Shown here in pieces: positions 31,782-40,682 of a stretch of DNA of 46,751 bases. A program made the position numbers and the translations under genes. The stretch's first letter is position 1. Every line of letters starts with the position of its first letter. The notes below the pieces were generated by a model. That model was given only the letters and a program-made list of their open reading frames with translations. It was not told where the DNA came from and ran no database searches. This stretch comes from Actinoplanes siamensis (GTDB taxonomy: Bacteria > Actinomycetota > Actinomycetes > Mycobacteriales > Micromonosporaceae). The stretch covers positions 1-46,751 of the forward strand of contig NZ_BOMW01000072.1 of NCBI RefSeq assembly GCF_016862395.1. The letters run 5' to 3'.

Positions 31782-32621
31782 ATGGTCTCGCACACCCTCG
31801 AACCGCTCACCGCGGCCAATACCGCCGACGCCCCGGCCGTGAAAGGCCCACCGGGCTGGCGGAAACTGGCGCGCAGCGTGCGCAAACTGGTCGGGCTGGC
31901 CGTCATCGTCGTCGTCTGGCAGCTGCTGGCCGCCCGGGGCGACCTCGGCAACCAGACGCCTACGCCGGGTCAGGTGCTCGTCGCCGCCTATGACCTGATT
32001 CGCAGCGGCGTCCTGCTCGACAACCTCGCCGTCAGCGTGGTGCGGGTGGCGAAAGGCCTGGCCATCGGGCTCTCCGCCGGCCTGGCGCTGGGACTGGTCG
32101 CGGGCTTCAGCAAGGCCGGCGAGGACTTCGTCGATGCCCCCGTGCAGGCCCTGCGCATGCTGCCCGCGGTCGCCCTGGCGCCCATCTTCCTGATCTGGTT
32201 CGGCCTCGGCGACCTGTCCAAGGTCGCCCTGATCGCCTTCGCCCCGCTGTTCCCGCTCTATCTCAACGTGCTCGGCGGCATCCGCGGCGTCGACGAGCGC
32301 CTCATCGAGTCGGCGCGCTCCTGCGGCGTCGGCACGTGGGGACTGATCCGGCGGGTCATCCTGCCGGGCGCGCTGCCGCAGATCCTGGTCGGCCTGCGGC
32401 AGTCGCTCGGCGTCGCCTGGATCGTGCTGGTCGTCGCCGAGCAGACCGCCACGACCTCCGGCCTCGGCGTGATCATCAACGACGCCAAGGAGTTCCTGCA
32501 GATCGACGTCATGTTTGTGGTGGTCGTCGTCTACGCGCTGCTCGGGCTGGCCACCGACGCCCTCGTTCGCCTCCTCGAGCGCCGCCTGTTGTCCTGGCGC
32601 CGCGGATACGCGGGGGTGTGA
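31782..32621 (+). CDS. ABC transporter permease, sulfonate/taurine (SsuC/TauC) type
   Basis: A 279-residue protein from ATG 31782 with CAAGGAG upstream. It has about six transmembrane helices and the EAA loop for ATPase contact (ESARSCGVGTWGLIRRVILP, then GALPQILVGLRQSLGVAW). Length and motif match the SsuC/TauC/NrtB group, which imports sulfonates, taurine or similar anions. It is the first gene of the 14-kb co-directional run and is followed after 1 nt by its ATPase. The 209 bp upstream hold the candidate regulatory motif. Confidence 0.9.
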   Translation: MVSHTLEPLTAANTADAPAVKGPPGWRKLARSVRKLVGLAVIVVVWQLLAARGDLGNQTPTPGQVLVAAYDLIRSGVLLDNLAVSVVRVAKGLAIGLSAGLALGLVAGFSKAGEDFVDAPVQALRMLPAVALAPIFLIWFGLGDLSKVALIAFAPLFPLYLNVLGGIRGVDERLIESARSCGVGTWGLIRRVILPGALPQILVGLRQSLGVAWIVLVVAEQTATTSGLGVIINDAKEFLQIDVMFVVVVVYALLGLATDALVRLLERRLLSWRRGYAGV

Positions 32622-32622
32622 C

Positions 32623-33333
32623 GTGACCACGGGAGTCAAGGTTCGCCAGGCTGGCCGCCGCTTCGGCTCGCGCACCGTCCTCCGAGATGTCGATCTGGAC
32701 ATCGCGCCGGGGGAGTTCGTCGCGCTGATCGGGCAGAGCGGCTCGGGCAAGAGCACTTTGCTGCGCGCGATAGCCGGGTTGGACCCCGATGCCACGGGGG
32801 CGTACGAGGTGCCCGACCGGCACGCCGTCGTCTTCCAAGAACACCGCCTGCTCCCCTGGAGCCGCGTCTGGCGCAACGTCACGCTGGGCCTGAACGAGAC
32901 CAACCTGCGGGAACGGGCACGCCGGGCCCTCGACGAGGTCGGCTTGGCCGCCCGGGCGAACGCGTACCCCGGAACGCTCTCCGGCGGCGAGTCGCAGCGT
33001 GTGGCCCTCGCCCGGGCCTTGGTCCGCACTCCGGGGCTGCTGCTGCTCGACGAACCCTTCGGCGCTCTGGATGCCCTCACCCGGCTCAAGGCCCAGGCCC
33101 TCGTGGCGCGGCTGTGGACCGAGCACCGCCCGGCCGTACTGCTGGTCACCCACGACGTCGAGGAGGCATTGCTCCTCGCTGACCGAGTGCTGCTGCTCGA
33201 CGGCGGCCGCATCGCCGAGACGTTCGACGTGGACCTTCCCCGGCCGAGGTCGATCGGCCACCCCCGGTTCGTCGCCCTGCGCCGCCAGTTGCTGGCCGGC
33301 CTCGGCGTCGCCGACGCAGAGGAGAAACTGTGA
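32623..33333 (+). CDS. ABC transporter ATPase, sulfonate/taurine (SsuB/TauB) type
   Basis: Start at GTG 32623, directly after the permease stop, giving 236 residues. Walker A is GQSGSGKST, the Q-loop is in VVFQEHRLLPW, the signature is LSGGESQRVALARALV, and Walker B is LLLLDEPFGALD, followed by the H-loop LLVTHDVEEA. The FQ-EHRLLPW segment is typical of the sulfonate/nitrate/taurine ATPases. It overlaps the flavoprotein gene by 4 bp (GTGA), linking transport and oxidation in translation. Confidence 0.92.
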   Translation: MTTGVKVRQAGRRFGSRTVLRDVDLDIAPGEFVALIGQSGSGKSTLLRAIAGLDPDATGAYEVPDRHAVVFQEHRLLPWSRVWRNVTLGLNETNLRERARRALDEVGLAARANAYPGTLSGGESQRVALARALVRTPGLLLLDEPFGALDALTRLKAQALVARLWTEHRPAVLLVTHDVEEALLLADRVLLLDGGRIAETFDVDLPRPRSIGHPRFVALRRQLLAGLGVADAEEKL

Positions 33334-34922
33334 TCGACATCCTGGACCTGACCGCCGACGTGCTGGTGGTCGGCGGTGGCCCGGCCGGTGCCTGGGCGGC
33401 ACTCAAGGCGGCCCAGGCCGGCGCCGATGTGCTGCTGGTGGACAAGGGCTATCTGGGCACGAGCGGTGCGACCGCCTCGGCCGGCACCGGCGTCTGGTAC
33501 GTCGAGCCGGAGGCCAAGGCCCGGGAGGCCGCGATGGCCAGCCGGGAGAACCTCAACGGCCACCTCTCCGACCGGCGGTGGATGGCCCGCGTTCTCGACC
33601 AGACCTACGCCAACATCAACGAGCTCGCGGCGGCCGGCCGCTACCCGTTCCCGCGCGACGCCGATGGTGCCGAGCTGCGCAAGGGGGTCCAGGGGCCGGA
33701 GTACATGCGGCGGATGCGAGCCTGGCTCAAGCGTTCCGGCGTACGGATCCTCGATCACAGCCCGGTCCTCGAACTGATGACCGACGCGACCGGCGCGGTG
33801 GCCGGGGTGGCCGGTCACCGCCGGCAGATCGACCAGCCCTACCGTGTCCGGGCCGGGGCCGTCGTCCTGGCCACCGGCGGCTGCGCGTTCCTTTCCCGCG
33901 CCCTCGGCTGCGACGTGAACACCGGCGACGGCGCGCTCTTCGCCGCCGAGGTGGGCGCGGCCCTGTCGGGCATGGAGTTCTCCAACGCGTACGCCATCGC
34001 GCCGGAATTCTCGACGGTGACCAAGACCGCCTACTACTCGTACGCCAGCTTCTACCGCGAGGACGGCACGGTCCTGGACGGCGCCGGCAGTCAGCGCGGC
34101 CGCTCGGTCATCGCCCGCGAGCTGCTGCACGCCCGCGTCTTCGCCCGCCTGGACAAGGCCGACGCCGCCGTGCAGGCCGCGATGCGGCTCGGGCAGCCCA
34201 ACTTCTTCCTGCCGTTCGACCGCATGCGCATCAACCCGTTCACCGACCGGTTCCCGATCACGCTGCTGCTGGAGGGCACAGTCCGCGGCACCGGCGGCGT
34301 CCGGATCGCCGGCGAGGACTGCTCGACCGGCATTCCCGGCCTCTACGTCGCCGGTGACGTGGCGACCCGCGAGCTGATCTGCGGCGGCTTCACCGGCGGC
34401 GGCTCGCACAACTCGGCCTGGGCGATGTCGTCCGGCACCTGGGCCGGACAGGCGGCAGCCCGGCACGCGACCGCGCTCGGCCCGAACGCCCGGCGCCGCA
34501 AGCTGACCGCCGCCGGCCGCACCGGGCTGCGGCCCACCGGCGCGGCGGCCGACACGATCGCGGAGCTGGTCCGCGCGGTCCGGGCCGAGACGCACCCCTA
34601 CGACAAGAACTACCTGCGGCGCGGCGACGTGCTGACGGCCTCGCTGGCCACCCTCAACGAGCACTGGGCGGACGCCCGCGCGCACCTGCGCGGCGCCGAC
34701 CGGCTCGCATCCCGGCAGGCCGCGGCCATGCTTGCCCACGCCCGCTGGATGTACACCGCTGCGCTGGCCCGCACCGAGTCGCGCGGCATGCACAAGCGGC
34801 TCGACCATCCCGAGTCCGATCCCGGCCGCCGGCACCGGCTGATCGTCGGCGGCCTCGACGAGCTCTGGAGCTCGCCCGACCCGGTCCGGCCGCACACCCC
34901 GCTCGACCTGGCGGTGGCCTGA
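33330..34922 (+). CDS. AprA/fumarate-reductase-like FAD flavoprotein
   Basis: A 530-residue protein from GTG 33330. The N-terminus has the FAD motif DVLVVGGGPAGAWAALKAAQ and SGATASAGTGVWYV. The middle has RIAGEDCSTGIPGLYVAGDV and the late GGGSHNSAWAMSSG, where these enzymes contact the flavin. Fold and length fit the SdhA/FrdA/AprA superfamily, and the next gene encodes a 2x[4Fe-4S] ferredoxin as in AprAB. It is not a succinate dehydrogenase by context. It probably transfers electrons to or from a sulfur- or nitrogen-containing substrate imported by the adjacent transporter. A decayed copy of its middle part lies at 36276. Confidence 0.85.
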   Translation: MIDILDLTADVLVVGGGPAGAWAALKAAQAGADVLLVDKGYLGTSGATASAGTGVWYVEPEAKAREAAMASRENLNGHLSDRRWMARVLDQTYANINELAAAGRYPFPRDADGAELRKGVQGPEYMRRMRAWLKRSGVRILDHSPVLELMTDATGAVAGVAGHRRQIDQPYRVRAGAVVLATGGCAFLSRALGCDVNTGDGALFAAEVGAALSGMEFSNAYAIAPEFSTVTKTAYYSYASFYREDGTVLDGAGSQRGRSVIARELLHARVFARLDKADAAVQAAMRLGQPNFFLPFDRMRINPFTDRFPITLLLEGTVRGTGGVRIAGEDCSTGIPGLYVAGDVATRELICGGFTGGGSHNSAWAMSSGTWAGQAAARHATALGPNARRRKLTAAGRTGLRPTGAAADTIAELVRAVRAETHPYDKNYLRRGDVLTASLATLNEHWADARAHLRGADRLASRQAAAMLAHARWMYTAALARTESRGMHKRLDHPESDPGRRHRLIVGGLDELWSSPDPVRPHTPLDLAVA

Positions 34923-35281
34923 TGATCGAGCTGGTCAGCCGGGGCCGGTGCATCACCTGCGACCGGTGCATCGCCGCCTGCCCGACCAACGTCTTCGACC
35001 GCGGCCCCGACGGCGTGCCGGTCGTGGCCCGCCAGTCCGACTGCCAGACCTGCTTCATGTGTGAGGCGTACTGCCCGACCGACGCGCTGTTCGTCGCGCC
35101 GAACGTCGCCCCGCTGGCCGAGGGGGATCCGCTCCGCGACGAGCAATACCTGGAATCGGCCGGGCTCCTCGGCAGCTACCGCGCCGAAATCGGCTGGGGC
35201 CATGGCCGTACGCCGGGAGCTCGTCTGGCCGTCGGGCCGGACCTTCACCGACCGACCGCAACCACACCGAAAGGCCCCTGA
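34922..35281 (+). CDS. 2x[4Fe-4S] ferredoxin, partner of the flavoprotein
   Basis: A 119-residue protein overlapping the flavoprotein stop by 1 bp (TGATG). It has two [4Fe-4S] motifs: C10, C13, C16, C20 (CITCDRCIAACP) and C41, C44, C47, C51 (CQTCFMCEAYCP). The C-terminal 65 residues extend beyond the cluster domain, as in AprB-like subunits. It should relay electrons for the flavoprotein. The conserved pairing and coupling argue for an AprAB-like two-subunit enzyme rather than a free ferredoxin. Confidence 0.88.
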   Translation: MIELVSRGRCITCDRCIAACPTNVFDRGPDGVPVVARQSDCQTCFMCEAYCPTDALFVAPNVAPLAEGDPLRDEQYLESAGLLGSYRAEIGWGHGRTPGARLAVGPDLHRPTATTPKGP

Positions 35282-35283
35282 TA

Positions 35284-36291
35284 ATGACCTCCCTGACCCG
35301 CCGGTCCGTCCTGTCCCTCGGCGTGCTCGGCGCCGCCGCCGTGGCCGCGGCGTGCGGGGCGAAGGACCGCGCAGGGCAGGCCGGCAGCGGCGACAACTGG
35401 ACCCTGCGGATCGGCACGATCGGCAGCAAGAACCAGCTCACCAGCCCGACCGGTTACCTGCACGCCAAGAACCAGCTGCTACCGCTGCTCGCCTCGGCCA
35501 AGGTCGGTGCGATCGAGGTCTACACCTTCCCGAACGGGCCCGACCTCAATCAGGCGCTGGTCGGCAACCGGCTGGACATCGCCAGCTACGGCGACACCCC
35601 GGCGTTGATCGCCCGGGGTGCCGGCCAGCCGACCCGGCTGATCAGCCAGGCCAACGTGGCCAACGACGCCGGCATCGTCACGGTGAAGAGCGGTGTCGTC
35701 TCGCTGCAGCAGTTGCAGGGCAAGGTGATCGCCACCCAGACCGGCTCCTACATTCACCGGTACCTGCTCGGCGCGCTGCAGGACCTGAAGATCACCCCGA
35801 AGCAGATTGTGCACGTCTACGGCACCGACACCGAGGCGGCGCTGGAGAAGAGGAGCGTGGACGCGGCGGCGGTGCCCGCCAACTACGCGCTTCTCTTTCA
35901 GGGCAAGGGATACCCACTGCTCGAACTGGCGTCCAGGAACCGCCCGCAATACCTCGGCACCAGCGCGACCATCGTCACCGAAGCGGTACTCAAGAACCAG
36001 CCCGGCATCGTTGAGGCGTGGCAGCACGCCCAGAACGAGGCGACCAAGCGGGCGAAGGCCAACTGGGGCGACTACCTCGACTTCAACACGTCGCTCGGGG
36101 CGTTTCCGCGCGGCCTGGTCGCCAAGACGGTGTTGCCGGAGCAACTCCCGGACACGCCGTTCACCGACAACGGGGTGAAACTGCTCAACGGCACCAAGGA
36201 CTTCCTGGTCGCCCAGAAGATCATGAAGAAGGACTTCTCGATCGATGACTGGATCGCCCCCGGCGCGCGGAGCGAGTGGGCGCCGAGCTGA
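35284..36291 (+). CDS. ABC transporter substrate-binding lipoprotein, sulfonate type
   Basis: A 335-residue protein with a twin-arginine-like start (TRRSVLSLGVLGAAAVAAAC) and a lipobox Cys at about 21. The mature part has the SsuA/NrtA/TauA pattern: LRIGTIGSKNQLTSP, LNQALVGNRLDIASYGDTPA, LQGKVIATQTGSYIHRYLLG, and late KTVLPEQLPDTPFTDNGV. It completes the importer with the permease and ATPase genes, but follows the redox pair instead of preceding it. The last 16 bp overlap the start of the decayed flavoprotein copy, so its C-terminus may be altered by that junction. Confidence 0.9.
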   Translation: MTSLTRRSVLSLGVLGAAAVAAACGAKDRAGQAGSGDNWTLRIGTIGSKNQLTSPTGYLHAKNQLLPLLASAKVGAIEVYTFPNGPDLNQALVGNRLDIASYGDTPALIARGAGQPTRLISQANVANDAGIVTVKSGVVSLQQLQGKVIATQTGSYIHRYLLGALQDLKITPKQIVHVYGTDTEAALEKRSVDAAAVPANYALLFQGKGYPLLELASRNRPQYLGTSATIVTEAVLKNQPGIVEAWQHAQNEATKRAKANWGDYLDFNTSLGAFPRGLVAKTVLPEQLPDTPFTDNGVKLLNGTKDFLVAQKIMKKDFSIDDWIAPGARSEWAPS

Positions 36292-36603
36292 GCGGGATGG
36301 AGTTCTCGGCCGCCTATGCGCTGTCGCCGGCCTTCGGCAACCACACCAAAGGCCTGATGATGCAGTTCGCCACCTACTACGACGAGGCGGGCGAACGGCT
36401 GCCGCCGGACCGGGAGGGCCTGGCCCGGCGGGCGGCGGCCGGCGAACCGCTCTACGCGCGCCTCGACCAGGCTCCGCCGGAACTGCGCGAGCTCGCTCGC
36501 CCGGCGGGCCCAGCCCAACTACTTCCTGCCGCTGGATAAGGCCGGGCTGGACCCGTTCGTCGACCGCTATCCGATCCGGTTCGTGCTCGAGGGGACCCGA
36601 TAG
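36276..36603 (+). pseudogene. Fragment of a second AprA-like flavoprotein gene
   Basis: The frame at 36276 reads VGAELSGMEFSAAYALSPAF, matching the segment VGAALSGMEFSNAYAIAPEF of the flavoprotein at 33330 (about residue 208). After a frameshift near 36500 the other frame reads RAQPNYFLPLDKAGLDPFVD, then RYPIRFVLEGTR and a stop, matching LGQPNFFLPFDRMRINPFTD. About 105 codons of an approximately 530-codon gene remain, without N- or C-terminus. Sequence divergence shows a paralogue, not a recent copy. It is a dead remnant inside the operon. Confidence 0.8.
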
Positions 36604-36622
36604 CCTACCATGTGGATAGGAA
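36601..36622. promoter_or_regulatory. Candidate regulatory motif upstream of the monooxygenase
   Basis: TAGCCTACCATGTGGATAGG followed by AA, with CCTA/TAGG arms. It lies 37 nt upstream of ATG 36659 and resembles 31644-31660 and 38022-38039. Confidence 0.4.
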
Positions 36623-36658
36623 ATGGGGATATGGCCGATCCGCCGGGGAGTAGCTGTC

Positions 36659-37969
36659 ATGACCGTACGTCCGCTGCGTTTCAACGCTTTCATCTGGCCG
36701 AACGGCTATCACGAGTCCGCCTGGCGCGTGGTCGGCGATGACGTCCACGGCGTCCTCGGGCTCGACTACTACGCCGAGATCGCGCGTATCGCCGAGCGGG
36801 GTCTGATGGACGCGATCTTCCTGGCCGACAACATCGCCATCGCCGAATACCGGGTGACGTATCTGCCCCAAACCCAGTTCGATCCCATCGCGGTGCTGTC
36901 CGCGCTGGCCGCCGTGACGTCCCGCATCGGGCTGATCGGGACCGGGTCGACCACGTACAGCAAGCCGTGGGACCTCGCCCGCCGGTTCGCGACGCTGGAC
37001 CATCTCAGTGGTGGCCGCGCGGGCTGGAACATCGTCACCACCGTCACGCCGCTGGCGGCCGGGAACTTCGGCGAGCGCGGCCATCTCGGGCACGACGACC
37101 GGTATGCCCGAGCACACGAATTCGTCGAGGTCGTCCAGCGGTGCTGGGACAGCTGGGCCGACGACGCCGTGGTCGGCGACCGTGACCGGGGCGTCTGGGC
37201 CGACCGCGCACGCCTGGGAGCCCCGCACTTCCACGGCCGGTTCCATGACGTCGAGGGGGTGCTGCCTTTCCCCCGCTCGCCGCAGGGCCACCCGGTGCTG
37301 GTGCAGGCCGGACAGTCGCCGGCGGGCCTCGGGCTCGCCGCCCGCTACGCCGAACTCGTCTTCTCCGGTCCGGGATCGCTCGATGCCGGGGTCGCTTTCC
37401 GCGCCGACCTCCGCGCCCGGGTGACGGCGGCCGGCCGCGACCCGGAGCAGGTCTCGGTGCTGCCGGCCCTCATGGTCACCCTGGGTGGCACCGAGGCCGA
37501 GGCAACCGCGAAGGCGCGCCGGTTGGAAGAGCTCGCGAGCGACGAGTTCCGCTGGCAGAACGCTCTCTACACCGCCGGATTCGACCCCGACGGGTTCGAT
37601 CCGGACAAGCCGTTCCCGGCCGAGCTGCGCGACGGACAGGCGCCGTCGAGCCGGGCCCAGCGGCTGTTCGCGGCCGCCCACGCGCGTCCGGAGGCTCCGT
37701 TGCGGGAGATCCTTCGGGGCCTCGACGGCGGTGCCGGGCAGCTGCACTTCGTCGGCACGCCGGAACAGCTGGCCGAACAGATCATCACCTGGCAGGACGC
37801 CGGGGGTGCCGACGGCTTCACGATCATGGGTTCGACGCTGCCGTACGAGCTCGAGGCCTTCACCGACCATGTGGTGCCCCTGCTGCAACGGCGTGGCCGT
37901 TACCGTACCGAGTACCGGGGACGGACGCTGCGCGAGAACCTTGGTCTGCCCCGCCCGGCCGTCGGCTGA
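36659..37969 (+). CDS. NtaA/SnaA/DszA-family flavin-dependent monooxygenase
   Basis: Start at ATG 36659, giving 436 residues. Family features: LRFNAFIWPNGYHESAWRV at the N-terminus, FLADNIAI at about 57, FDPIAVLSALAAVTSRIGL, the SGGRAGWNIVTTVTP signature at about 120, HFHGRFHDVEGVLPFPRSPQ, PVLVQAGQSPAG, and a late VVPLLQRRGRYRTEYRGRTL. Members (NTA and DMS monooxygenases, dibenzothiophene-sulfone monooxygenase, pristinamycin synthase) use FMNH2 supplied by a separate reductase. Its position among sulfonate-type and peptide-type transporters points to oxidative cleavage of an organosulfur or aminocarboxylate compound. No reductase gene is adjacent. Confidence 0.92.
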   Translation: MTVRPLRFNAFIWPNGYHESAWRVVGDDVHGVLGLDYYAEIARIAERGLMDAIFLADNIAIAEYRVTYLPQTQFDPIAVLSALAAVTSRIGLIGTGSTTYSKPWDLARRFATLDHLSGGRAGWNIVTTVTPLAAGNFGERGHLGHDDRYARAHEFVEVVQRCWDSWADDAVVGDRDRGVWADRARLGAPHFHGRFHDVEGVLPFPRSPQGHPVLVQAGQSPAGLGLAARYAELVFSGPGSLDAGVAFRADLRARVTAAGRDPEQVSVLPALMVTLGGTEAEATAKARRLEELASDEFRWQNALYTAGFDPDGFDPDKPFPAELRDGQAPSSRAQRLFAAAHARPEAPLREILRGLDGGAGQLHFVGTPEQLAEQIITWQDAGGADGFTIMGSTLPYELEAFTDHVVPLLQRRGRYRTEYRGRTLRENLGLPRPAVG

Positions 37970-38021
37970 TCTTCGATACATGTGTGTAGAAATATAAGAA
38001 TCGCAATAGCATATTAATTCG

Positions 38022-38039
38022 ATAGCCTTTCTGGGTTAT
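38022..38039. promoter_or_regulatory. Candidate regulatory motif upstream of the peptide-type ABC genes
   Basis: ATAGCCTTTCTGGGTTAT, an imperfect inverted repeat (ATAGCC/GGTTAT), about 50 nt upstream of ATG 38090. The gap 37970-38089 is AT-rich, unlike its surroundings. CGATAGCCT is shared exactly with the region at 36598-36606. Confidence 0.35.
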
Positions 38040-38089
38040 GGTCGCCCGGTCGAGCAGATCGCCGACCCGTCGACCCCGGGGGGATCGAG

Positions 38090-39724
38090 ATGGTTTCGCC
38101 TTCGCGTCAGGGCTGGCCTAAGCCGGGCGCGGGCCCTGAGCTGAGCCGGCCCGAGCTGAGTAGGCGTGGTCTGCTCACCGGGGTCGCCGGGGCCGGGCTG
38201 CTGGCTGTGCTGGCCGCCTGCAACGCAGCCGGCTCCGCACCCGCCACCACGGCCTCCTCCGGTGCACCCGGGCGGCGGGGCGGCGTTCTCCGGGCCGGAT
38301 CGCCGCCGCCGCCGACCGCGGTGGACCCGGTGACCATGTACGACGGCAGCGCGATCGCGATCGTCCAGCTGGTCGCCGAATATCTGATCTGGCTCGACCG
38401 CGACTTCAAGCTCGTACCGAAGCTGGCCGAGTCGTGGTCGTCCGATCAGGGCGGCAAGCGGTGGACGTTCAAGCTGCGGCCGGGCGTCACGTTCTCGGAC
38501 GGCACCCTGGTGGACGCGGCAGCCGTCAAGGCGTCCTTCGATCGGCTGCTGGATCCGAAGAGCAAGTCGGCGGCTCTGTCGGCCTTCGAGTCGATCCTCA
38601 GCGCGGGCGGGGTGAGTACCGATGGCACTGCCACGGTGACCTTCGCCCTCGACCGGCCGTTCTCCGACTTTCCCTACCTGGTCTCGGCCGGCAACTACAA
38701 CGCCGTCATCCTCAAGGCGGACTACGGCGGCGACTTCACCAAGAACGCGATCGGCACCGGCCCCTTCATCCTCAAGTCGTACGACTCGGCGACCGGCGCG
38801 TCGCTGACGCGGAACGAGAAGTATTGGGACGGCGGAAAGCCCTACCTCGACGGCGTAGAGATCAAGTTCTACGCCGACGACCAGGCCGATCTGCTCGCCC
38901 TGCAGAGCGGCGACATCGACACCCAGATCCTCAGCCGGGCCGCCCTGGTCGAGCCACTGGGGGCGAGTGGCGTGGTCACCGTCGACACGGTCAAGGGTAC
39001 GGGGGTGACCGTGCTGAGCCTGCGGGTCGACCAGGCGCCGTTCGACAAGAAAGAGGTGCGCCAGGCCGTCGCGTACGGCCTGGCCCGGCCCGACATCCTC
39101 CAGGCGATCGGCACCGGCATCGGCGACCTGGGCAACGACCACCTTCTCGCACCGCTGTTCCCGGCCGCGCCGGCCGGCATCCCGCAGCGCGCCCAGGACA
39201 AACAGAAGGTGGCCCAGCTGCTGCAGGCGGCCGGCGTGCCGCAGCTCAGCTTCACTCTTACGTTCGATCCGCCGAGCAAGGACTACGCGGTCACCATCCA
39301 GAACCAGCTCGAACAGGTCGGCATCACCGTCCACCTCGATCAGCGCTCGTCGACCGACTTCTACGGCGGTGACCAGGCCAAGGACACCCCGTGGCTGTTC
39401 ACCCCGGCCAACCTGGTCGGCTGGGCGGGACGCCCGGTGCCGAGCCAGTTCATCACCCCGATGGTGAAGTCGAAGGCCGTGTGGAACGGGTCGAAGTACG
39501 CCAGCCCGGCGCTGGACGCCGCGGCCGATGCGTACGATCGGGCCTCGACCGACGCCGACCGTAAGGCGCAGGCCGAGACGATCGCCACGATCCTCCACGA
39601 GGACGTTCCGATCGTGATCGCCTACTGGTCCGGGGCGGTCCGGGCGTACAACGGCAAGAAATTCGACGGGATCCAGGCGCATCCGTCCTCGTTCGTCGAC
39701 TTCAGCACCGTCTCACAGAAGTAG
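38090..39724 (+). CDS. Peptide/nickel-type (SBP_bac_5) substrate-binding lipoprotein
   Basis: A 544-residue protein with a Tat-like signal (LSRRGLLTGVAGAGLLAVLA) and lipobox Cys at about 44. The mature part has SBP_bac_5 features: PKLAESWSSDQGGKRWTFKL, LRPGVTFSDGTLVDAAAVKA, GTGPFILKSYDSATGASLTR, NEKYWDGGKPYLDGVEIKFY, and KKEVRQAVAYGLARPDILQA. It is the ligand-binding part of the importer encoded by the next three genes. Ligands of this family are diverse (peptides, opines, glutathione, metal chelates); here the context suggests a sulfur-containing or chelating organic molecule. Confidence 0.93.
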   Translation: MVSPSRQGWPKPGAGPELSRPELSRRGLLTGVAGAGLLAVLAACNAAGSAPATTASSGAPGRRGGVLRAGSPPPPTAVDPVTMYDGSAIAIVQLVAEYLIWLDRDFKLVPKLAESWSSDQGGKRWTFKLRPGVTFSDGTLVDAAAVKASFDRLLDPKSKSAALSAFESILSAGGVSTDGTATVTFALDRPFSDFPYLVSAGNYNAVILKADYGGDFTKNAIGTGPFILKSYDSATGASLTRNEKYWDGGKPYLDGVEIKFYADDQADLLALQSGDIDTQILSRAALVEPLGASGVVTVDTVKGTGVTVLSLRVDQAPFDKKEVRQAVAYGLARPDILQAIGTGIGDLGNDHLLAPLFPAAPAGIPQRAQDKQKVAQLLQAAGVPQLSFTLTFDPPSKDYAVTIQNQLEQVGITVHLDQRSSTDFYGGDQAKDTPWLFTPANLVGWAGRPVPSQFITPMVKSKAVWNGSKYASPALDAAADAYDRASTDADRKAQAETIATILHEDVPIVIAYWSGAVRAYNGKKFDGIQAHPSSFVDFSTVSQK

Positions 39725-39731
39725 TCGGCCG

Positions 39732-40682
39732 ATGCGGTCCTTCCTGGTGCGCCGGCTCACCGCGATCCCGCTGACCCTGCTGGGTGTGTCGGTGCTGGTC
39801 TTTCTGGCCACCACCGTGCTGCCGGGCGACGTCGGCCGGACCATTCTGGGTCGCGAAGCGTCCGACGCCTCGGTCGCCGCCCTCGACCATCAACTCGGGC
39901 TCGATCAGCCGGTGACGGTCCGGTACCTGCGGTGGCTCGGCCGCTTCCTCACCGGTGACTGGGGCGACTCGTACACCCTGCACCAGCCGGTCACCGGCCT
40001 GGTGGCGACCCGGCTCGAGAATTCCGCCACGCTGGCCGTCTATACCTTCGTCCTGTTGCTCCCGGTCGCGTTGACGCTCGGTCTGGCCGCCGGCGTGCGG
40101 CACGACACCCTACTGGACCGCCTGGTCAGCGGGCTGAGCCTGGCGTTCGGCGCGACCCCCGAGTTCGTCACCGGCGTCGTCCTGCTGGTCGTCTTCGCCG
40201 TCGACCTCAAATGGTTCCCCGCGTCGGCGCTCCCGGCCCCGGGTGACGGGCCGCTGCTGGTGCTCTGGCATTTGACGCTGCCGGCGGTCTCGCTGGTCGT
40301 GCTGTGTACCGGCTACGTCGCCCGGCACGTGCGGGCGAGCACGGTCGCGGTGGTCGAGGGACCGTACGTACGCGCCGCCCGGCTGCGCGGCACCTCGCCG
40401 GCCAAGGTGGTGCTGCGCCATGTGCTGCGCAACGCGACCGTGCCGGCCACCAGCGCGCTCGGGGTGCAGCTGCAGTTCCTTCTCGGCGGCCTCGTGGTGG
40501 TCGAGCTGCTCTTCAACTATCCCGGGGTCGGCGCCCTGCTGCTGCAGGCGGCGATCGACAAGGATCTGCCGACGCTCCAGGCGACCGCGATGATTCTCGG
40601 TGCCCTCTACATGGCGGTGGTCCTGGTGGCCGACCTCGCCTACCGCCTGCTCGACCCGCGGGTGCGGGTGGCCGCTGCATGA
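39732..40682 (+). CDS. Peptide-type ABC permease (DppB-like)
   Basis: A 316-residue protein starting 7 nt after the binding-protein gene. The N-terminus FLVRRLTAIPLTLLGVSVLV, the conserved LGLDQPVTVRYLRWL, and the EAA-loop region RAARLRGTSPAKVVLRHVLR identify the DppB type. Six transmembrane helices are visible. Its stop overlaps the next permease by 4 bp. Two permeases plus a fused ATPase form a complete importer. Confidence 0.93.
   Translation: MRSFLVRRLTAIPLTLLGVSVLVFLATTVLPGDVGRTILGREASDASVAALDHQLGLDQPVTVRYLRWLGRFLTGDWGDSYTLHQPVTGLVATRLENSATLAVYTFVLLLPVALTLGLAAGVRHDTLLDRLVSGLSLAFGATPEFVTGVVLLVVFAVDLKWFPASALPAPGDGPLLVLWHLTLPAVSLVVLCTGYVARHVRASTVAVVEGPYVRAARLRGTSPAKVVLRHVLRNATVPATSALGVQLQFLLGGLVVVELLFNYPGVGALLLQAAIDKDLPTLQATAMILGALYMAVVLVADLAYRLLDPRVRVAAA

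Noticed and set aside
31596..34895. Open minus-strand frame of about 1100 codons opposite the sulfonate-type operon
   Set aside because: Composition is that of an antisense shadow, with Arg/Gly/Ala repeats and no motif. The plus strand encodes recognised ABC and flavoprotein genes in this span.
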